The notes below the pieces were generated by a model that was not told where the DNA came from, made no database searches, and worked only from the letters and a program-made list of their open reading frames with translations. Position numbers and translations under genes: made by a program. Of a stretch of 64,000 nt of DNA, positions 34,716 through 44,109 are shown piece after piece. Each line of letters starts with the position of its first letter. Position 1 is the first letter of the stretch. The stretch comes from Chitinophaga pinensis (lineage in GTDB: Bacteria; Bacteroidota; Bacteroidia; Chitinophagales; Chitinophagaceae), in the NCBI GenBank assembly GCA_902167325.1, contig LR632930.1, forward strand, positions 5,456,001 to 5,520,000. Reading direction: 5' to 3'.

Positions 34716-36875
34716 CTATTGCACCACCCACCAGTTATAGCTTTCCGGCTGCATCGTCACTGTCATTTCTGCTTCGAACTGGCGATTGAGGGTATATACT
34801 TTAGGTGTAACACCATTGGCCAGTAATTTGGCGGTAGTAGTGAGACCGGTGTAATACAATGGTACGCGGATGGTGCGGGTAATGGCAGTTTTAAGCGGAT
34901 TGTAGAGGATGAGGAAGCCCTTTTCCTTACCCTGCGGGTCGGCATGCAGGATACCATCCCAATCGCGGCCATCGGCACGGCGCAGGTGTATCAGATCGGC
35001 ATTGAGGATGCTGCGGTACTTCTTATACCAGGCAATCATATCCTTTACCACGGTTTTCGTTTCTTCCGTATCATAGAGCCTTGGCCCGCGGTAACAGGCC
35101 TGAATACCGGAACCATAATACTGGAACATGAGTTGCTTATAATCATCCAGATGATCTTTCAACGGCTCCAGTACAGCTTCAGGACCACCGCCCTGGTACC
35201 TGGTAAGCGGTACAAATCCCCAGCCCATGGAAGGCGTCTTTTCCCAGGTGCCGTCATAAATGTTGTGGCGGTTCAGGATCTTTTGCTGATCGCGGGAAAG
35301 CGAGAAGTTCACCTCACGATAACCTAATGCAATTTTGTGAGTACCGTCCAGGAAATACCAGTCGGGCGCGTTGATGTAAACGCCCTGCTCGTTCAGATCG
35401 CGGTAAAGTTTTTTCTGAATATCCATCTGGCGCCATTGCGAATCATGCGCATCTTTATGGCCGGGGTGGGTGGTGGAAGCACATACGTCGCCGGGGTACG
35501 GGCCGTCATTTTCCCATATATCGAACCCGGTTTGGGTGATGAAGTATTTGATCTTGTCGCGGTACGCAAGGCCCCATTCACTGCCGAAGCAGGGAGCGTT
35601 GCCAAAGAAAGCACCGCCGGGCTTGCCGGTAACAGGGCTGATCACATCATCTTTATCACTGATGCGGCGTGAGCTGAACAGGGAATAACCGCCGATGAGG
35701 ATGCCTTTCCCATGGGCATAATCGCTCAGTGATTTCCAGCGGGCGATATTGGCGGCTGAAGTATCCTCCATATTGACATGACTACCGAAACTGAGGATCA
35801 CGGCTTCGTAACCGGTGGCCGCACACTGGTCTACCGCGTTTCTCACCTCCCCGTCGTTTTTGCTGACGAGGTGCATGAAAATGGGGTTGCCGGTGGTCCA
35901 TGGAGCAATGGTACGGTACATTTTCCGCACGGCCAGCCCCCTCCTTTCACGGTCGTAGCTATCCATCAACAGCTCCCAGGTAATGGGCGATGTAATGCTT
36001 TCGCCATTGGGCACCGCCACATCGGTCACCTTATCGGGATAGACTTCGAACAGGCAGGGTGAGTTATAATCGTAGTTCACCTGTGAAGTGTAGGTAGAAT
36101 CTGTCTTCCAGTGCGCAGTCTGATCACTGATAGTGTAGTTCATGGCGTTATTGAACGCATAGTTTGTTTCGAAGTAAATCCCCTGTGGCTTCTTCACCTT
36201 TTCCGGCGAGCCTACTACGGTGCTCTCTTCTTCCACCATGCCTAAGATCTCATGCACGATACGGTTCACTGAAACGTTGGCCCCGCTGCGATTCTCTACC
36301 GTGGCCCATTTGGCGATGAGTGGCAGGCCGTCGTAGATGGCGTAATGCACAATTACGGTAATACCTTTCGCTTCGGGCGCCTTGCTTGTGAAATAAAATT
36401 CTAACTGCTTACCCGTGGGCTGTTTACGGTTAGCCGCCCAGAAGGAGCCTTTCCATTGAACCCGGGGTTTGATTTCGGAAATGGTATGGCGTTCATAGAT
36501 AAAATCGTTTTCGCCGGCGGTAAACCCATCGAGCCAGGCGGGCAACAGGTAAGCATTTTCTTTCTGGCCCCGGAGGCCGCCTACGTTATAAGATTTGCCG
36601 TTGATTTCCACGCGGGCTTCCGGCTTCACAGAGCGTAGCAACTGCTGGCCGCTTATCGGATTGAGGTAATCATAACAGGCTACGTTGGGTGCGATGCGGA
36701 AGGTGCGCTGTACGAGCGTGTTGCTCAGCGTAATGTCTTTACCTTTTTCCAGCACCTGGGCTTTTGCGGTAACTGGTGTTACGAGCCAGTCGGGCTTGTA
36801 AGAACGGGGAGCCTGCGCACCAGCCGATGCGGCCAGCAACATGCATCCCATCATCCATGTCCATTTCATTTTCAT
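34716..36875 (-). CDS. Secreted glycoside hydrolase, distant clan GH-D (alpha-galactosidase-like)
   Basis: This 719-residue protein has a signal peptide ('ASAGAQ'). An N-terminal beta-sandwich is followed by a TIM-barrel region with the family-conserved stretch 'FDIWENDGPYPGDVCASTTH' near residue 450 and 'APDWYFLDGTHKIALGYRE' near 510. The C-terminus has 'ACYRGPRLYD' and a beta-rich domain. Such proteins are often called alpha-galactosidase from weak similarity to GH27/GH36. The characteristic 'KWD' nucleophile motif of GH36 is replaced here, so specificity is open. The gene stands alone, without SusC/SusD. The most likely catalytic acids lie in the 'WENDGPYPGD' motif (inference). Confidence 0.8.
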   Translation of the reverse strand: MKMKWTWMMGCMLLAASAGAQAPRSYKPDWLVTPVTAKAQVLEKGKDITLSNTLVQRTFRIAPNVACYDYLNPISGQQLLRSVKPEARVEINGKSYNVGGLRGQKENAYLLPAWLDGFTAGENDFIYERHTISEIKPRVQWKGSFWAANRKQPTGKQLEFYFTSKAPEAKGITVIVHYAIYDGLPLIAKWATVENRSGANVSVNRIVHEILGMVEEESTVVGSPEKVKKPQGIYFETNYAFNNAMNYTISDQTAHWKTDSTYTSQVNYDYNSPCLFEVYPDKVTDVAVPNGESITSPITWELLMDSYDRERRGLAVRKMYRTIAPWTTGNPIFMHLVSKNDGEVRNAVDQCAATGYEAVILSFGSHVNMEDTSAANIARWKSLSDYAHGKGILIGGYSLFSSRRISDKDDVISPVTGKPGGAFFGNAPCFGSEWGLAYRDKIKYFITQTGFDIWENDGPYPGDVCASTTHPGHKDAHDSQWRQMDIQKKLYRDLNEQGVYINAPDWYFLDGTHKIALGYREVNFSLSRDQQKILNRHNIYDGTWEKTPSMGWGFVPLTRYQGGGPEAVLEPLKDHLDDYKQLMFQYYGSGIQACYRGPRLYDTEETKTVVKDMIAWYKKYRSILNADLIHLRRADGRDWDGILHADPQGKEKGFLILYNPLKTAITRTIRVPLYYTGLTTTAKLLANGVTPKVYTLNRQFEAEMTVTMQPESYNWWVVQ

Positions 36876-37417
36876 ATCGTAATAATAATTGTTTTAAAGG
36901 AAACCAACTGGGCCTTTCAGGATTAAAAAGCCCGTGCCATAGCATTATTTAAAATTGGTAACATGTTTAGGGGGTAATAGGGCGCATACATGAGCAGAAA
37001 TACCAGGCATTTCCGCCCATGCAAAAGCGCCGCTGATGCTTTTCATACAAACCAAATTTCTTACTTTTTATCGTTGTCCAATACGTGTTCCCCTAAAGTA
37101 CAAACCCCATAGTTTTCGTTCAATTCCCCGCGGCAAACAATCGATTGTATTTTAATTCCTTATTACACATTAGCAAAATGCTATCAGGGAGAAAGGTGCT
37201 TTCCGGAGGAAAAGGGTGCTTTACTCGGTAATACAATGTTAATACAAGGCCTTCCTGCATGACGAATGGAGATAATTAATGAAATTTGTGATGCAACAGA
37301 AAATTTTCCCCCATCTGTCATCCTCCTCACCACCGGCAGGCGCAACCGTTTACTTCATATCCCTGCGCGCAATGAAAAACCGGAACATGATCATCGTTCA
37401 CGCTAAACTGATATCAT
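36876..37417. other. Gene-free 542-bp divergent region
   Basis: This lies between the glycosidase and the sulfur module, so it should hold both promoters. GGTGCTTT occurs twice at a 20-bp period (37195-37202 and 37215-37222). No ORF, tRNA-like or clear terminator structure was seen. Confidence 0.4.
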
Positions 37418-38113
37418 ATGTCCAGGTCAATGCCAAACAGTTCTTCTTCCCGCCGTAACTTTTTAGGGCAGGCAGCTTTGGGCGCAGCCGCGCTCGGACT
37501 TCCATGGTTAACATTTCCATTAGCGGCGGATGCTGCAGAAAACACCATCCTGGCCAACTCGGCCGACGACTGGTTTAAAAAAATCAACGGCAAGCATCGC
37601 TTCCTGATCGATGCACCGCGGCCACATGGCATCTTCCCCTTTGCATGGCCCAAGGTTTTCCTGCTCACGAATGCCATGACCGGCACAGCCGAAAAGGAAT
37701 GTTCAGTGGTGGTGGTATTGCGGCACGACGCCATACCATACGCCATGCGCTCCGAACTGTGGAGCAAGTATAAATTCGGGGAAATGTTCAAAGCCGAAGA
37801 TCCCGCCACCCATGCGCCCTCGGTTCGAAATCCCTTTTGGGAGCCGGGTCCCAACGACTTCAATATACCAGGTGTGGGACCGGTGGAAATCGGAATAGAC
37901 CAGCTGCAGAAAAGCGGCGTTATGTTCTGCGTATGCAATATGGCTATTACGGTGTATAGTGCTGTAGCGGCTCAATCCATGGGCATGGATGCCGCCACGG
38001 TTAAAACCGAATGGCTGGCGGGCTTGCTTCCGGGTATCCAGGTAGTACCCTCGGGGGTTTGGGCTATCGGTCGTGCACAGGAAAAAGGGTGCGCATACTG
38101 CTTCGCAGGCTAA
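37418..38113 (+). CDS. Tat-exported DsrE-like periplasmic protein
   Basis: This 231-residue protein has a twin-arginine signal ('SSRRNFLGQAALGAAAL', Arg12-Arg13) followed by a DsrE/F-like fold. The core 'CSVVVVLRHDAIPYAM' and the end of the domain, 'GVMFCVCNMAITVYSAVAAQ', correspond to the sulfur-carrier region of DsrE-like proteins. Cysteines stand there and in a terminal 'GCAYCFAG'. Tat export suggests folding or cofactor binding before secretion. It starts a three-gene cluster, 3 bp before the dihaem cytochrome gene. A role in periplasmic sulfane-sulfur handling is inferred from fold and context. Confidence 0.75.
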   Translation: MSRSMPNSSSSRRNFLGQAALGAAALGLPWLTFPLAADAAENTILANSADDWFKKINGKHRFLIDAPRPHGIFPFAWPKVFLLTNAMTGTAEKECSVVVVLRHDAIPYAMRSELWSKYKFGEMFKAEDPATHAPSVRNPFWEPGPNDFNIPGVGPVEIGIDQLQKSGVMFCVCNMAITVYSAVAAQSMGMDAATVKTEWLAGLLPGIQVVPSGVWAIGRAQEKGCAYCFAG

Positions 38114-38116
38114 GCC

Positions 38117-39040
38117 ATGCCACGCATTTGCTTTATGGCGGCGCTTATCATTCTCTGGATGGCCTGCCGGCGGCAGCAGCATGCCCCTTCCGAAATATGG
38201 ACCCCGCCCGACACCAGCACTATCACCCGCTCACCCGCCGGTGATAAAATCCGCTATGGCCGTGAGCTTATCGCACATACAGCCAGATACTTCGGCCCGA
38301 ACGGCTCCGTTGCTAAAATAAGTAATGGCATGAATTGCCAGAACTGCCATCTCTCGGCCGGCACTGTTCCCTGGGGGAATAATTTCGGGGCGGCATGGTC
38401 TACCTATCCCAAATTCCGCGACCGCAGCGGCACCGTGGAATCACTGGAGAAGAAAATCAACGACTGCTTCGAGCGGAGCCTTAACGGCCAGCCGATAGAC
38501 AGTACAGGGCGCGAAATGCAGGCAATAGTAGCTTATATGCAATGGCTCTCGCGTAATGTACCCCGTGGCACCCGGCCAACCGGCAGTGGCATCCAGCAAC
38601 TTCCCTGGAAGCCTGATGCCGCCGACCCTGGCCGTGGCCAGATTATATACATGCTGCACTGCGCTTCCTGTCACGGACCCGACGGCGGCGGTAAGTCTGC
38701 CGGTACTGAATACCTCTATCCTCCCCTTTGGGGCCAGCACAGCTTCAATATGGGGGCAGGAATTTTCCGTATCAGTAAGATGGCCGGTTTCATTTATAAC
38801 AATATGCCGCAGAGCATCAACTGGCAAAAGCCCCTGCTTACTACCAATGAAGCATGGGACGTAGCCGCATGGATCATTTCGCAGCCACGGCCTTACAAAC
38901 CCTTCCGGGCCGACTGGCCCGATATCCGCACCAAACCTCCCGACCATCCATTTGGTCCATTTGCCGATACTTTTTCTGAAACCCGGCACAAATACGGGCC
39001 TTTTGGCCCCATGCTGCCGTCATCATCTGTTAAACCATAA
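38117..39040 (+). CDS. TsdA-like dihaem cytochrome c (thiosulfate dehydrogenase family)
   Basis: This 307-residue probable lipoprotein (lipobox Cys17) has two c-type haem sites: Cys74-x-x-Cys77-His78 and Cys182-x-x-Cys185-His186. Cys117 in 'INDCFERSLNGQ' matches the cysteine that ligates haem 1 in TsdA, and 'NNMPQSINW' supplies the likely Met230 ligand of haem 2. TsdA interconverts thiosulfate and tetrathionate. The first domain is closest to TsdA ('RDRSGTVESLEKKIN', 'REMQAIVAYMQWLS'). It starts 3 bp after the preceding DsrE-like gene and is followed 11 bp later by another DsrE gene, so the three form an operon. Confidence 0.85.
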   Translation: MPRICFMAALIILWMACRRQQHAPSEIWTPPDTSTITRSPAGDKIRYGRELIAHTARYFGPNGSVAKISNGMNCQNCHLSAGTVPWGNNFGAAWSTYPKFRDRSGTVESLEKKINDCFERSLNGQPIDSTGREMQAIVAYMQWLSRNVPRGTRPTGSGIQQLPWKPDAADPGRGQIIYMLHCASCHGPDGGGKSAGTEYLYPPLWGQHSFNMGAGIFRISKMAGFIYNNMPQSINWQKPLLTTNEAWDVAAWIISQPRPYKPFRADWPDIRTKPPDHPFGPFADTFSETRHKYGPFGPMLPSSSVKP

Positions 39041-39051
39041 AAGCAAGCTGT

Positions 39052-39462
39052 ATGAAAACACTGATTTCCTTTTTACTCCTTTTGCTTGGTACATCTGTTA
39101 TTGCGCAGAATGTACCCTACAAAGTGGTATTCGACCTTACCAGTAAAGATCCCGCCAATCACCAGGCTGTTGTACGGCAAGCCAAAAGTATTCTTGACAG
39201 CCGGCCGGATGCGCAGCTGGAAGTGGCTATCTATAGTGAAGCCCTTCCGTTCGTATGCAAAGAAAAATCTACCGTGAAGCCGGAGCTGGAAGCACTTATA
39301 CAAACCGGCCGCATTACGTTCAAAGTATGTGGCGAAACAATGAAACGCAAACAGGTGAAAGTAACAGAACTCATCAACGGTGTAGAAGTAGTGCCCGACG
39401 CTATTTACGAGATCCTTACCCGGCAGAAGGAAGGATGGGGATACATCAAAGTGGCGCAATGA
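39052..39462 (+). CDS. Secreted DsrE family protein
   Basis: This 136-residue protein has a signal peptide ('LGTSVIAQ') and a DsrE/F-like fold. 'YKVVFDLTSKDPANHQAVVRQAKSIL' is the first strand-helix and 'LEVAIYSEALPFVC' the second strand. A cysteine in 'ITFKVCGETMKRK' occupies the place of the sulfur-accepting cysteine, and 'VVPDAIYEILTRQKEGWGYIK' closes the domain. It is the third gene of the operon with the TsdA-like cytochrome. It probably binds or carries sulfane sulfur in the periplasm, but no substrate is proved. Confidence 0.85.
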   Translation: MKTLISFLLLLLGTSVIAQNVPYKVVFDLTSKDPANHQAVVRQAKSILDSRPDAQLEVAIYSEALPFVCKEKSTVKPELEALIQTGRITFKVCGETMKRKQVKVTELINGVEVVPDAIYEILTRQKEGWGYIKVAQ

Positions 39463-39549
39463 GGCACCACGGCAGGTAAAATTATTCGCAGCCGGGAGCT
39501 ACGGCGGATTTATTAACTTGTGCCGCCCGCAATCAACGGCCACCGGCTT

Positions 39550-40452
39550 ATGGATAACAACAACGGCTCGATTCATACCAAAGGACTGATCTCTATCTTC
39601 ATCGTAATGCTCATCTGGGGCAGTTCATTTTCCGTCACCAAGTTTGTGGTATCGGAGCTGCCTCCCCTTACGGCGGCTACCATCCGCAATACGATCGCCT
39701 GCATTGCACTGTTGCCTTTTTACATCGTCCGCCGGCGAAAGAACCGTGCAGCGCTGCCCTGGGGAAAGCTCACGCTGATGGGCCTTTCGGGCACAACGTT
39801 CTATTATCTCTGCTTTAATACCGGTATGCATTACATTCCCGCCAGCACGGGGGCCATCATTGAAGGGTTAGTACCGGTAGCTATTGCCGTGCCGGCTGCC
39901 TTTTTCCTGAAGGAGCAGCTGAGCGCAAAGCTTGTGGCCGGCATCGTTCTATCGGTAGCAGGTGTGATACTGGTGGGGTTTGTCGGTAATTCGGGAAAGG
40001 CGGATGGCAGTGTACTGGGAAGTACGCTCATAGTAGCGGCTGTATGCCTCTGGAGCGTATATACACTGCTGTCGCGTACCGTTAAAGATCACGACACACT
40101 GCAGGTAACGGCCGTAAGTATGATGATCGGAACGGTGCTGTCGGTGCCGTTTGGCTGGATGCAGGTGCAGCAACTGGGCTGGCCTGAGATTTCCTGGAAA
40201 GCCTGGCTCGGGTTATGCTATTGCGGCATCCTTGCTTCGGCGGTGGCGTATTTCCTGTATAACAAAGCGCTGGAAAGCCTGCCTGCTACCCAGGTAGGCA
40301 ATTTTCTCAACCTCAACCCCGTGATCGGCGCCATCGTGGCATTCACCTTCCTGCATGAATCCTTTACCGGCCTGCAATGGGCGGGAGGTATACTGGTATT
40401 GGCCGGTATCTGGCTCAGCTCCCAAAAGCGTACTACATTGCCGGAAAAATAG
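39550..40452 (+). CDS. EamA/DMT superfamily exporter
   Basis: This 300-residue transporter has ten predicted membrane helices in two EamA repeats (about 10-140 and 155-290). The first has 'MLIWGSSFSVTKFVVSELPP' and the second the usual 'ALESLPATQVGNFLNLNPVIGAI' motif. Members export amino acids, nucleosides or drugs; the substrate is unknown. The ATG at 39550 gives the usual N-terminus; an upstream GTG/TTG-type extension lacks protein character. It lies 61 bp before ada and may be cotranscribed. Confidence 0.9.
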   Translation: MDNNNGSIHTKGLISIFIVMLIWGSSFSVTKFVVSELPPLTAATIRNTIACIALLPFYIVRRRKNRAALPWGKLTLMGLSGTTFYYLCFNTGMHYIPASTGAIIEGLVPVAIAVPAAFFLKEQLSAKLVAGIVLSVAGVILVGFVGNSGKADGSVLGSTLIVAAVCLWSVYTLLSRTVKDHDTLQVTAVSMMIGTVLSVPFGWMQVQQLGWPEISWKAWLGLCYCGILASAVAYFLYNKALESLPATQVGNFLNLNPVIGAIVAFTFLHESFTGLQWAGGILVLAGIWLSSQKRTTLPEK

Positions 40453-40513
40453 TTGTTCAGTTTCCGGTTGCCTGCATTTAAACCCGGGCCTATCTTTGAT
40501 TAAAATCAACGCC

Positions 40514-41551
40514 ATGCTTACCCGCGAAAGAATGTACCAGGCCATACTCGAAAAAGACAGCACGTTCGAAGGCACCTTTTTCACTGCCGTTAAAACCACC
40601 GGCATCTTCTGCCGCCCCACCTGCACAGCGCGCAAGCCCAAACCGGAGAATGTAGAGTTTGTATCCACGACAAAAGAAGCTATCCTCAAGGGATACCGCC
40701 CCTGCAAAGTTTGCCGGCCGCTGGAGAAAAGCGGGGAAACACCCGAACATATCCGTACCCTGCTCGAAGCCCTGAGTGCCGACCCTTCGAAGAAATTCCG
40801 GGACGAAGTATTGCTTGAAATGGGACTGGAACCCAGTGCCATCCGCCGCTGGTTCCTGAAAAACCATGGTATCACCTTTCACGCTTACCAGCGCATGTTC
40901 CGCCTCAATTCCGCCTTCCGCCATCTACGCAACGGTGCCCCTGTTACCGGAACTGCGTTTGAATCAGGATATGATTCCCTGAGCGGCTTTGCCGATTCTT
41001 TTAAATCAGTTTTCGGGGTGGCCCCGTCCAACAGCAAAAGCCGCAACGTCATTAATGCCATCCGGCTCGAAACACCCCTCGGTACCATGTTCGCCTGTGC
41101 CGCGGATGAAGGCGTTTGCCTTCTCGAATTCTCCGACCGTAAAATGCTGGAAACCGAATTGAAAGATATTGCCCGGCTGCATAACGCGGAAATCATCCCC
41201 GGCGAAAATCCTCATTTCAAACAACTGCGCAGTGAACTCGATGAATATTTCGAAGGAAGCAGAAAAGTCTTTACCGTACCGCTCTTCACCCCGGGAACGC
41301 CCTTCCAGCAGGAGGTATGGCAACTCCTGCAAACCGTACCCTACGGTACTACCAGCACTTACAAACGCCAGGCTCATACGCTGGGAAACCCGACAGCCAT
41401 CCGTGCCGTAGCCCGCGCAAATGGTATGAACCGTATTTCCATCATCGTGCCCTGCCATCGTATTATCAGTGAAGACGGGCAGCTGACCGGCTATGGCGGA
41501 GGCATACACCGCAAACAATGGCTGCTCGATTTTGAAAAACGTAACGGCTGA
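40514..41551 (+). CDS. ada: Ada: methylphosphotriester/O6-alkylguanine-DNA alkyltransferase and regulator
   Basis: This 345-residue bifunctional Ada repairs methylphosphotriesters and O6-methylguanine and activates the adaptive response. The N-terminal Ada zinc domain has Cys33, Cys37, Cys64 and Cys67 ('GIFCRPTCTAR', 'YRPCKVC'). An AraC-type helix-turn-helix (about 80-170, 'FESGYDSLSGFADSFKSVFG') follows. The C-terminal MGMT domain has the suicide-cysteine motif 'IVPCHR' with Cys314 and 'PYGTTSTYK'. The ATG at 40514 is the true start; the frame runs open 53 codons further upstream through the exporter gene. No alkA is adjacent. Confidence 0.95.
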   Translation: MLTRERMYQAILEKDSTFEGTFFTAVKTTGIFCRPTCTARKPKPENVEFVSTTKEAILKGYRPCKVCRPLEKSGETPEHIRTLLEALSADPSKKFRDEVLLEMGLEPSAIRRWFLKNHGITFHAYQRMFRLNSAFRHLRNGAPVTGTAFESGYDSLSGFADSFKSVFGVAPSNSKSRNVINAIRLETPLGTMFACAADEGVCLLEFSDRKMLETELKDIARLHNAEIIPGENPHFKQLRSELDEYFEGSRKVFTVPLFTPGTPFQQEVWQLLQTVPYGTTSTYKRQAHTLGNPTAIRAVARANGMNRISIIVPCHRIISEDGQLTGYGGGIHRKQWLLDFEKRNG

Positions 41552-41668
41552 TCCGGAGCCGGACACTTACTGTTCCAAAAACGAACACTTTAACACAATT
41601 AATAATCTATATTCATTTAATAATAAAATACTCCTCTGTCTGGCATTGCCTTAGCAGGGAGCAATGCT

Positions 41669-44053
41669 ATGATCAGGAACTATCTGAAAATCGCATGGAG
41701 GAACCTCCTCAAGAACAAGACCTTTTCGCTGATTAACATCGCGGGACTGTCTATCGGCATGGGCGTGGCATTGCTCATTGGCCTTTGGATCTACGATGAA
41801 GTGACGTTCAGCAGGAATCATACAAACTACGAACGCATTGTACAGGTGATGCAGTACCAGACGTTTAACGGCGAGATCGGCACGCAGCAATCTGTTCCTT
41901 ACCTGCTCGGCGAAGAGCTTCGCCTGCAATATGGCAGCGATTTCAAACACGTTGCCATGGCATCCTGGAATAACAATCACATCCTTACTCATGGTGATGT
42001 GGCGGTATCGAACGTGGGCAACTTCTTCGAGCCTGCGTTTCCTGAAATAATGAGCCTTGAAATGGTAGCCGGTACCCGCACCGGGCTTACCGATGTCAAT
42101 TCCATCCTCCTCTCCCAATCCTCTGCCAAAGCAATTTTCGGTGATAAAGACCCACTCGGCCAGATCGTTAAACTCGATAATAAACTCCCCGTTAAAGTAA
42201 CGGGCATCTATAAAGACCTGCCCGACAATTCCGAATTTGCGGGACTTCAGTTCATGTCTACCTGGGCGCTCTACCTCCGTGATAACCCCTGGATCGGGGA
42301 AATGACGAACCCCTGGCGCTCCAACTTCACGCAAGCTTTCGCCCAGCTGTCTGACCAGGCAGACCTGGAAACCGTTTCCAATAAAATCACAAATATTAAA
42401 ATGGAAAAAGTGCGGGAGGAAGATAAAGGCTTCAATCCGCAGGTATTCCTTTTCCCTATGCGCAATTGGCACCTTTACGGTGAATGGAAATCAGGAAAAA
42501 ACACTGGTGGGAGAATTCAATCCGTGTGGCTCTTTGGCATCATCGGCATATTTGTACTGTTGCTTGCCTGTATCAACTTCATGAACCTCAGTACTGCCCG
42601 TAGTGAAAAACGTGCGCGGGAAGTGGGAATCCGAAAAGCGGTGGGCTCACACAGGAATCAGTTAGTGGTGCAGTTTTTCAGTGAATCCATATTGCTTGCT
42701 TTCATTGGGTTTGTACTGGCAGTAGTGTTGGTACAACTGGCATTACCCACCTTTAACGATGTGGCCGGCAAGTACATTTCATTCCCTTTGCAAAGCCCCT
42801 TATTCTGGTCGGCAGGCATCGGGTTCATGCTCCTGACAGGAGTTATGGCCGGCAGTTATCCTGCCTTGTATTTATCCTCCTTTCAGCCGGTAAAGGTATT
42901 GAAAGGTACTTTCAAAGCAGGCCGTAATGCCTCTACTCCCCGCAAAGCACTGGTAGTATTACAATTCGCGGTTTCTGTAATACTCATCATAGGCACTATC
43001 ATTGTATTCAGGCAAATCAGGCATGCGCAGGACCGGCCCGCGGCCTATAACCGCGATGGCCTTATAAGCGTATTTATGACTACCAGTGAACTGCGTGAAA
43101 ACTATGATCTCATCCGGCAGGACGCACTGGCATCCGGAGCAGCTACCGACGTGGCACATTCATCTTCCCCACCCAGCACTATTTACGCCATCAATAACGG
43201 GTTTACCTGGGATGGAATGACTCCTTCTGCACAGGGCAACTTTGTGTGTGTGGATATATCGGAGGAATATGGGAAAACAGTACAATGGGAGCTGGTACAG
43301 GGCCGTAACTTCAACCGGCAGTTTGCCTCCGATTCTAACGCCATCGTACTGAACGAAACTGCGGTGAAATTCATGCAGCTGAAAGACCCGATCGGGAAAA
43401 TCATTAAAAAAGATGGAGAGCCTTTTACCGTGATCGGCGTGGTGAAGGATATGATTATGCAATCGCCCTACAATCCGGTGTTCCGCACCATTTTCAGTCT
43501 GGACAAAGAACGTGGCAATATCATTCTGCTGCGGCTCAACCCCAACAGGCCCGTTTCCAATTCGGTGAAGGAACTGGAAACGATATTCGCGAAACATAAC
43601 CCCGGCGTACCTTTCATGTACGACTTCGCTGACGTGCAATACGGACAGAAGTTCCTGTCTGAACAACGTATCGGTAAACTATCTGCCTACTTCGCCGCGC
43701 TGGCCATATTCATCAGCTGCCTCGGCCTGTTCGGTATGGCAAGCTTTATGGCGGAACAGCGTGTGAAAGAGATCGGGGTACGTAAAGTGATGGGTGCTTC
43801 GGTATTCAGCCTGTGGCGCTTAATGTCTACCGACTTCGTAGTACTGGTACTGATTGCACTGGTCATTGCCGTTCCGCTGGCCTGGCTGGGAATGCAGCGC
43901 TGGCTGAACGGGTTTGAGTACCGGACAGAGATTACCTGGTGGCTGGTAGGCGCTACCGCCCTTGGTGCCCTGCTCATAGCACTGCTCACCGTTAGTGCCC
44001 AGAGCATACGTGCTGCCCTGGCCGACCCTGTTAAAAGCCTCCGCTCAGAATAG
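41669..44053 (+). CDS. FtsX/MacB-type ABC transporter permease
   Basis: This 794-residue permease has the Bacteroidota-typical opening 'IRNYLKIAWRNLLKNKTFSLIN'. It has two tandem MacB_PCD-FtsX units, each a large periplasmic domain flanked by membrane helices, with about eight helices in all. The FtsX motifs are 'EKRAREVGIRKAVGSHRNQL' and 'EQRVKEIGVRKVMGASVFSLW'. Such proteins need an ABC ATPase, which is absent nearby; the next gene is a convergent P-type ATPase. The substrate could be a peptide, lipoprotein or antimicrobial. Confidence 0.93.
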   Translation: MIRNYLKIAWRNLLKNKTFSLINIAGLSIGMGVALLIGLWIYDEVTFSRNHTNYERIVQVMQYQTFNGEIGTQQSVPYLLGEELRLQYGSDFKHVAMASWNNNHILTHGDVAVSNVGNFFEPAFPEIMSLEMVAGTRTGLTDVNSILLSQSSAKAIFGDKDPLGQIVKLDNKLPVKVTGIYKDLPDNSEFAGLQFMSTWALYLRDNPWIGEMTNPWRSNFTQAFAQLSDQADLETVSNKITNIKMEKVREEDKGFNPQVFLFPMRNWHLYGEWKSGKNTGGRIQSVWLFGIIGIFVLLLACINFMNLSTARSEKRAREVGIRKAVGSHRNQLVVQFFSESILLAFIGFVLAVVLVQLALPTFNDVAGKYISFPLQSPLFWSAGIGFMLLTGVMAGSYPALYLSSFQPVKVLKGTFKAGRNASTPRKALVVLQFAVSVILIIGTIIVFRQIRHAQDRPAAYNRDGLISVFMTTSELRENYDLIRQDALASGAATDVAHSSSPPSTIYAINNGFTWDGMTPSAQGNFVCVDISEEYGKTVQWELVQGRNFNRQFASDSNAIVLNETAVKFMQLKDPIGKIIKKDGEPFTVIGVVKDMIMQSPYNPVFRTIFSLDKERGNIILLRLNPNRPVSNSVKELETIFAKHNPGVPFMYDFADVQYGQKFLSEQRIGKLSAYFAALAIFISCLGLFGMASFMAEQRVKEIGVRKVMGASVFSLWRLMSTDFVVLVLIALVIAVPLAWLGMQRWLNGFEYRTEITWWLVGATALGALLIALLTVSAQSIRAALADPVKSLRSE

Positions 44054-44077
44054 CTTTTCTTCTATCACTTGTATTTC

Positions 44078-44105
44078 ACGGCCCCGTTTCCGGGGCCGTT
44101 TTTCA
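44078..44105. terminator. Bidirectional terminator
   Basis: ACGGCCCCG (44078-44086) pairs with CGGGGCCGT (44091-44099) around a 4-base loop, followed by Ts. It separates the permease from the convergent P-type ATPase. Confidence 0.85.
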
Positions 44106-44109
44106 TAGA

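Noticed and set aside
40355..40513. Upstream extension of ada
   Set aside because: It overlaps the EamA exporter gene; the Ada zinc domain begins normally from ATG 40514.
41651..42472. 273-codon minus-strand open frame
   Set aside because: It is antisense to the FtsX permease and shows no domain.
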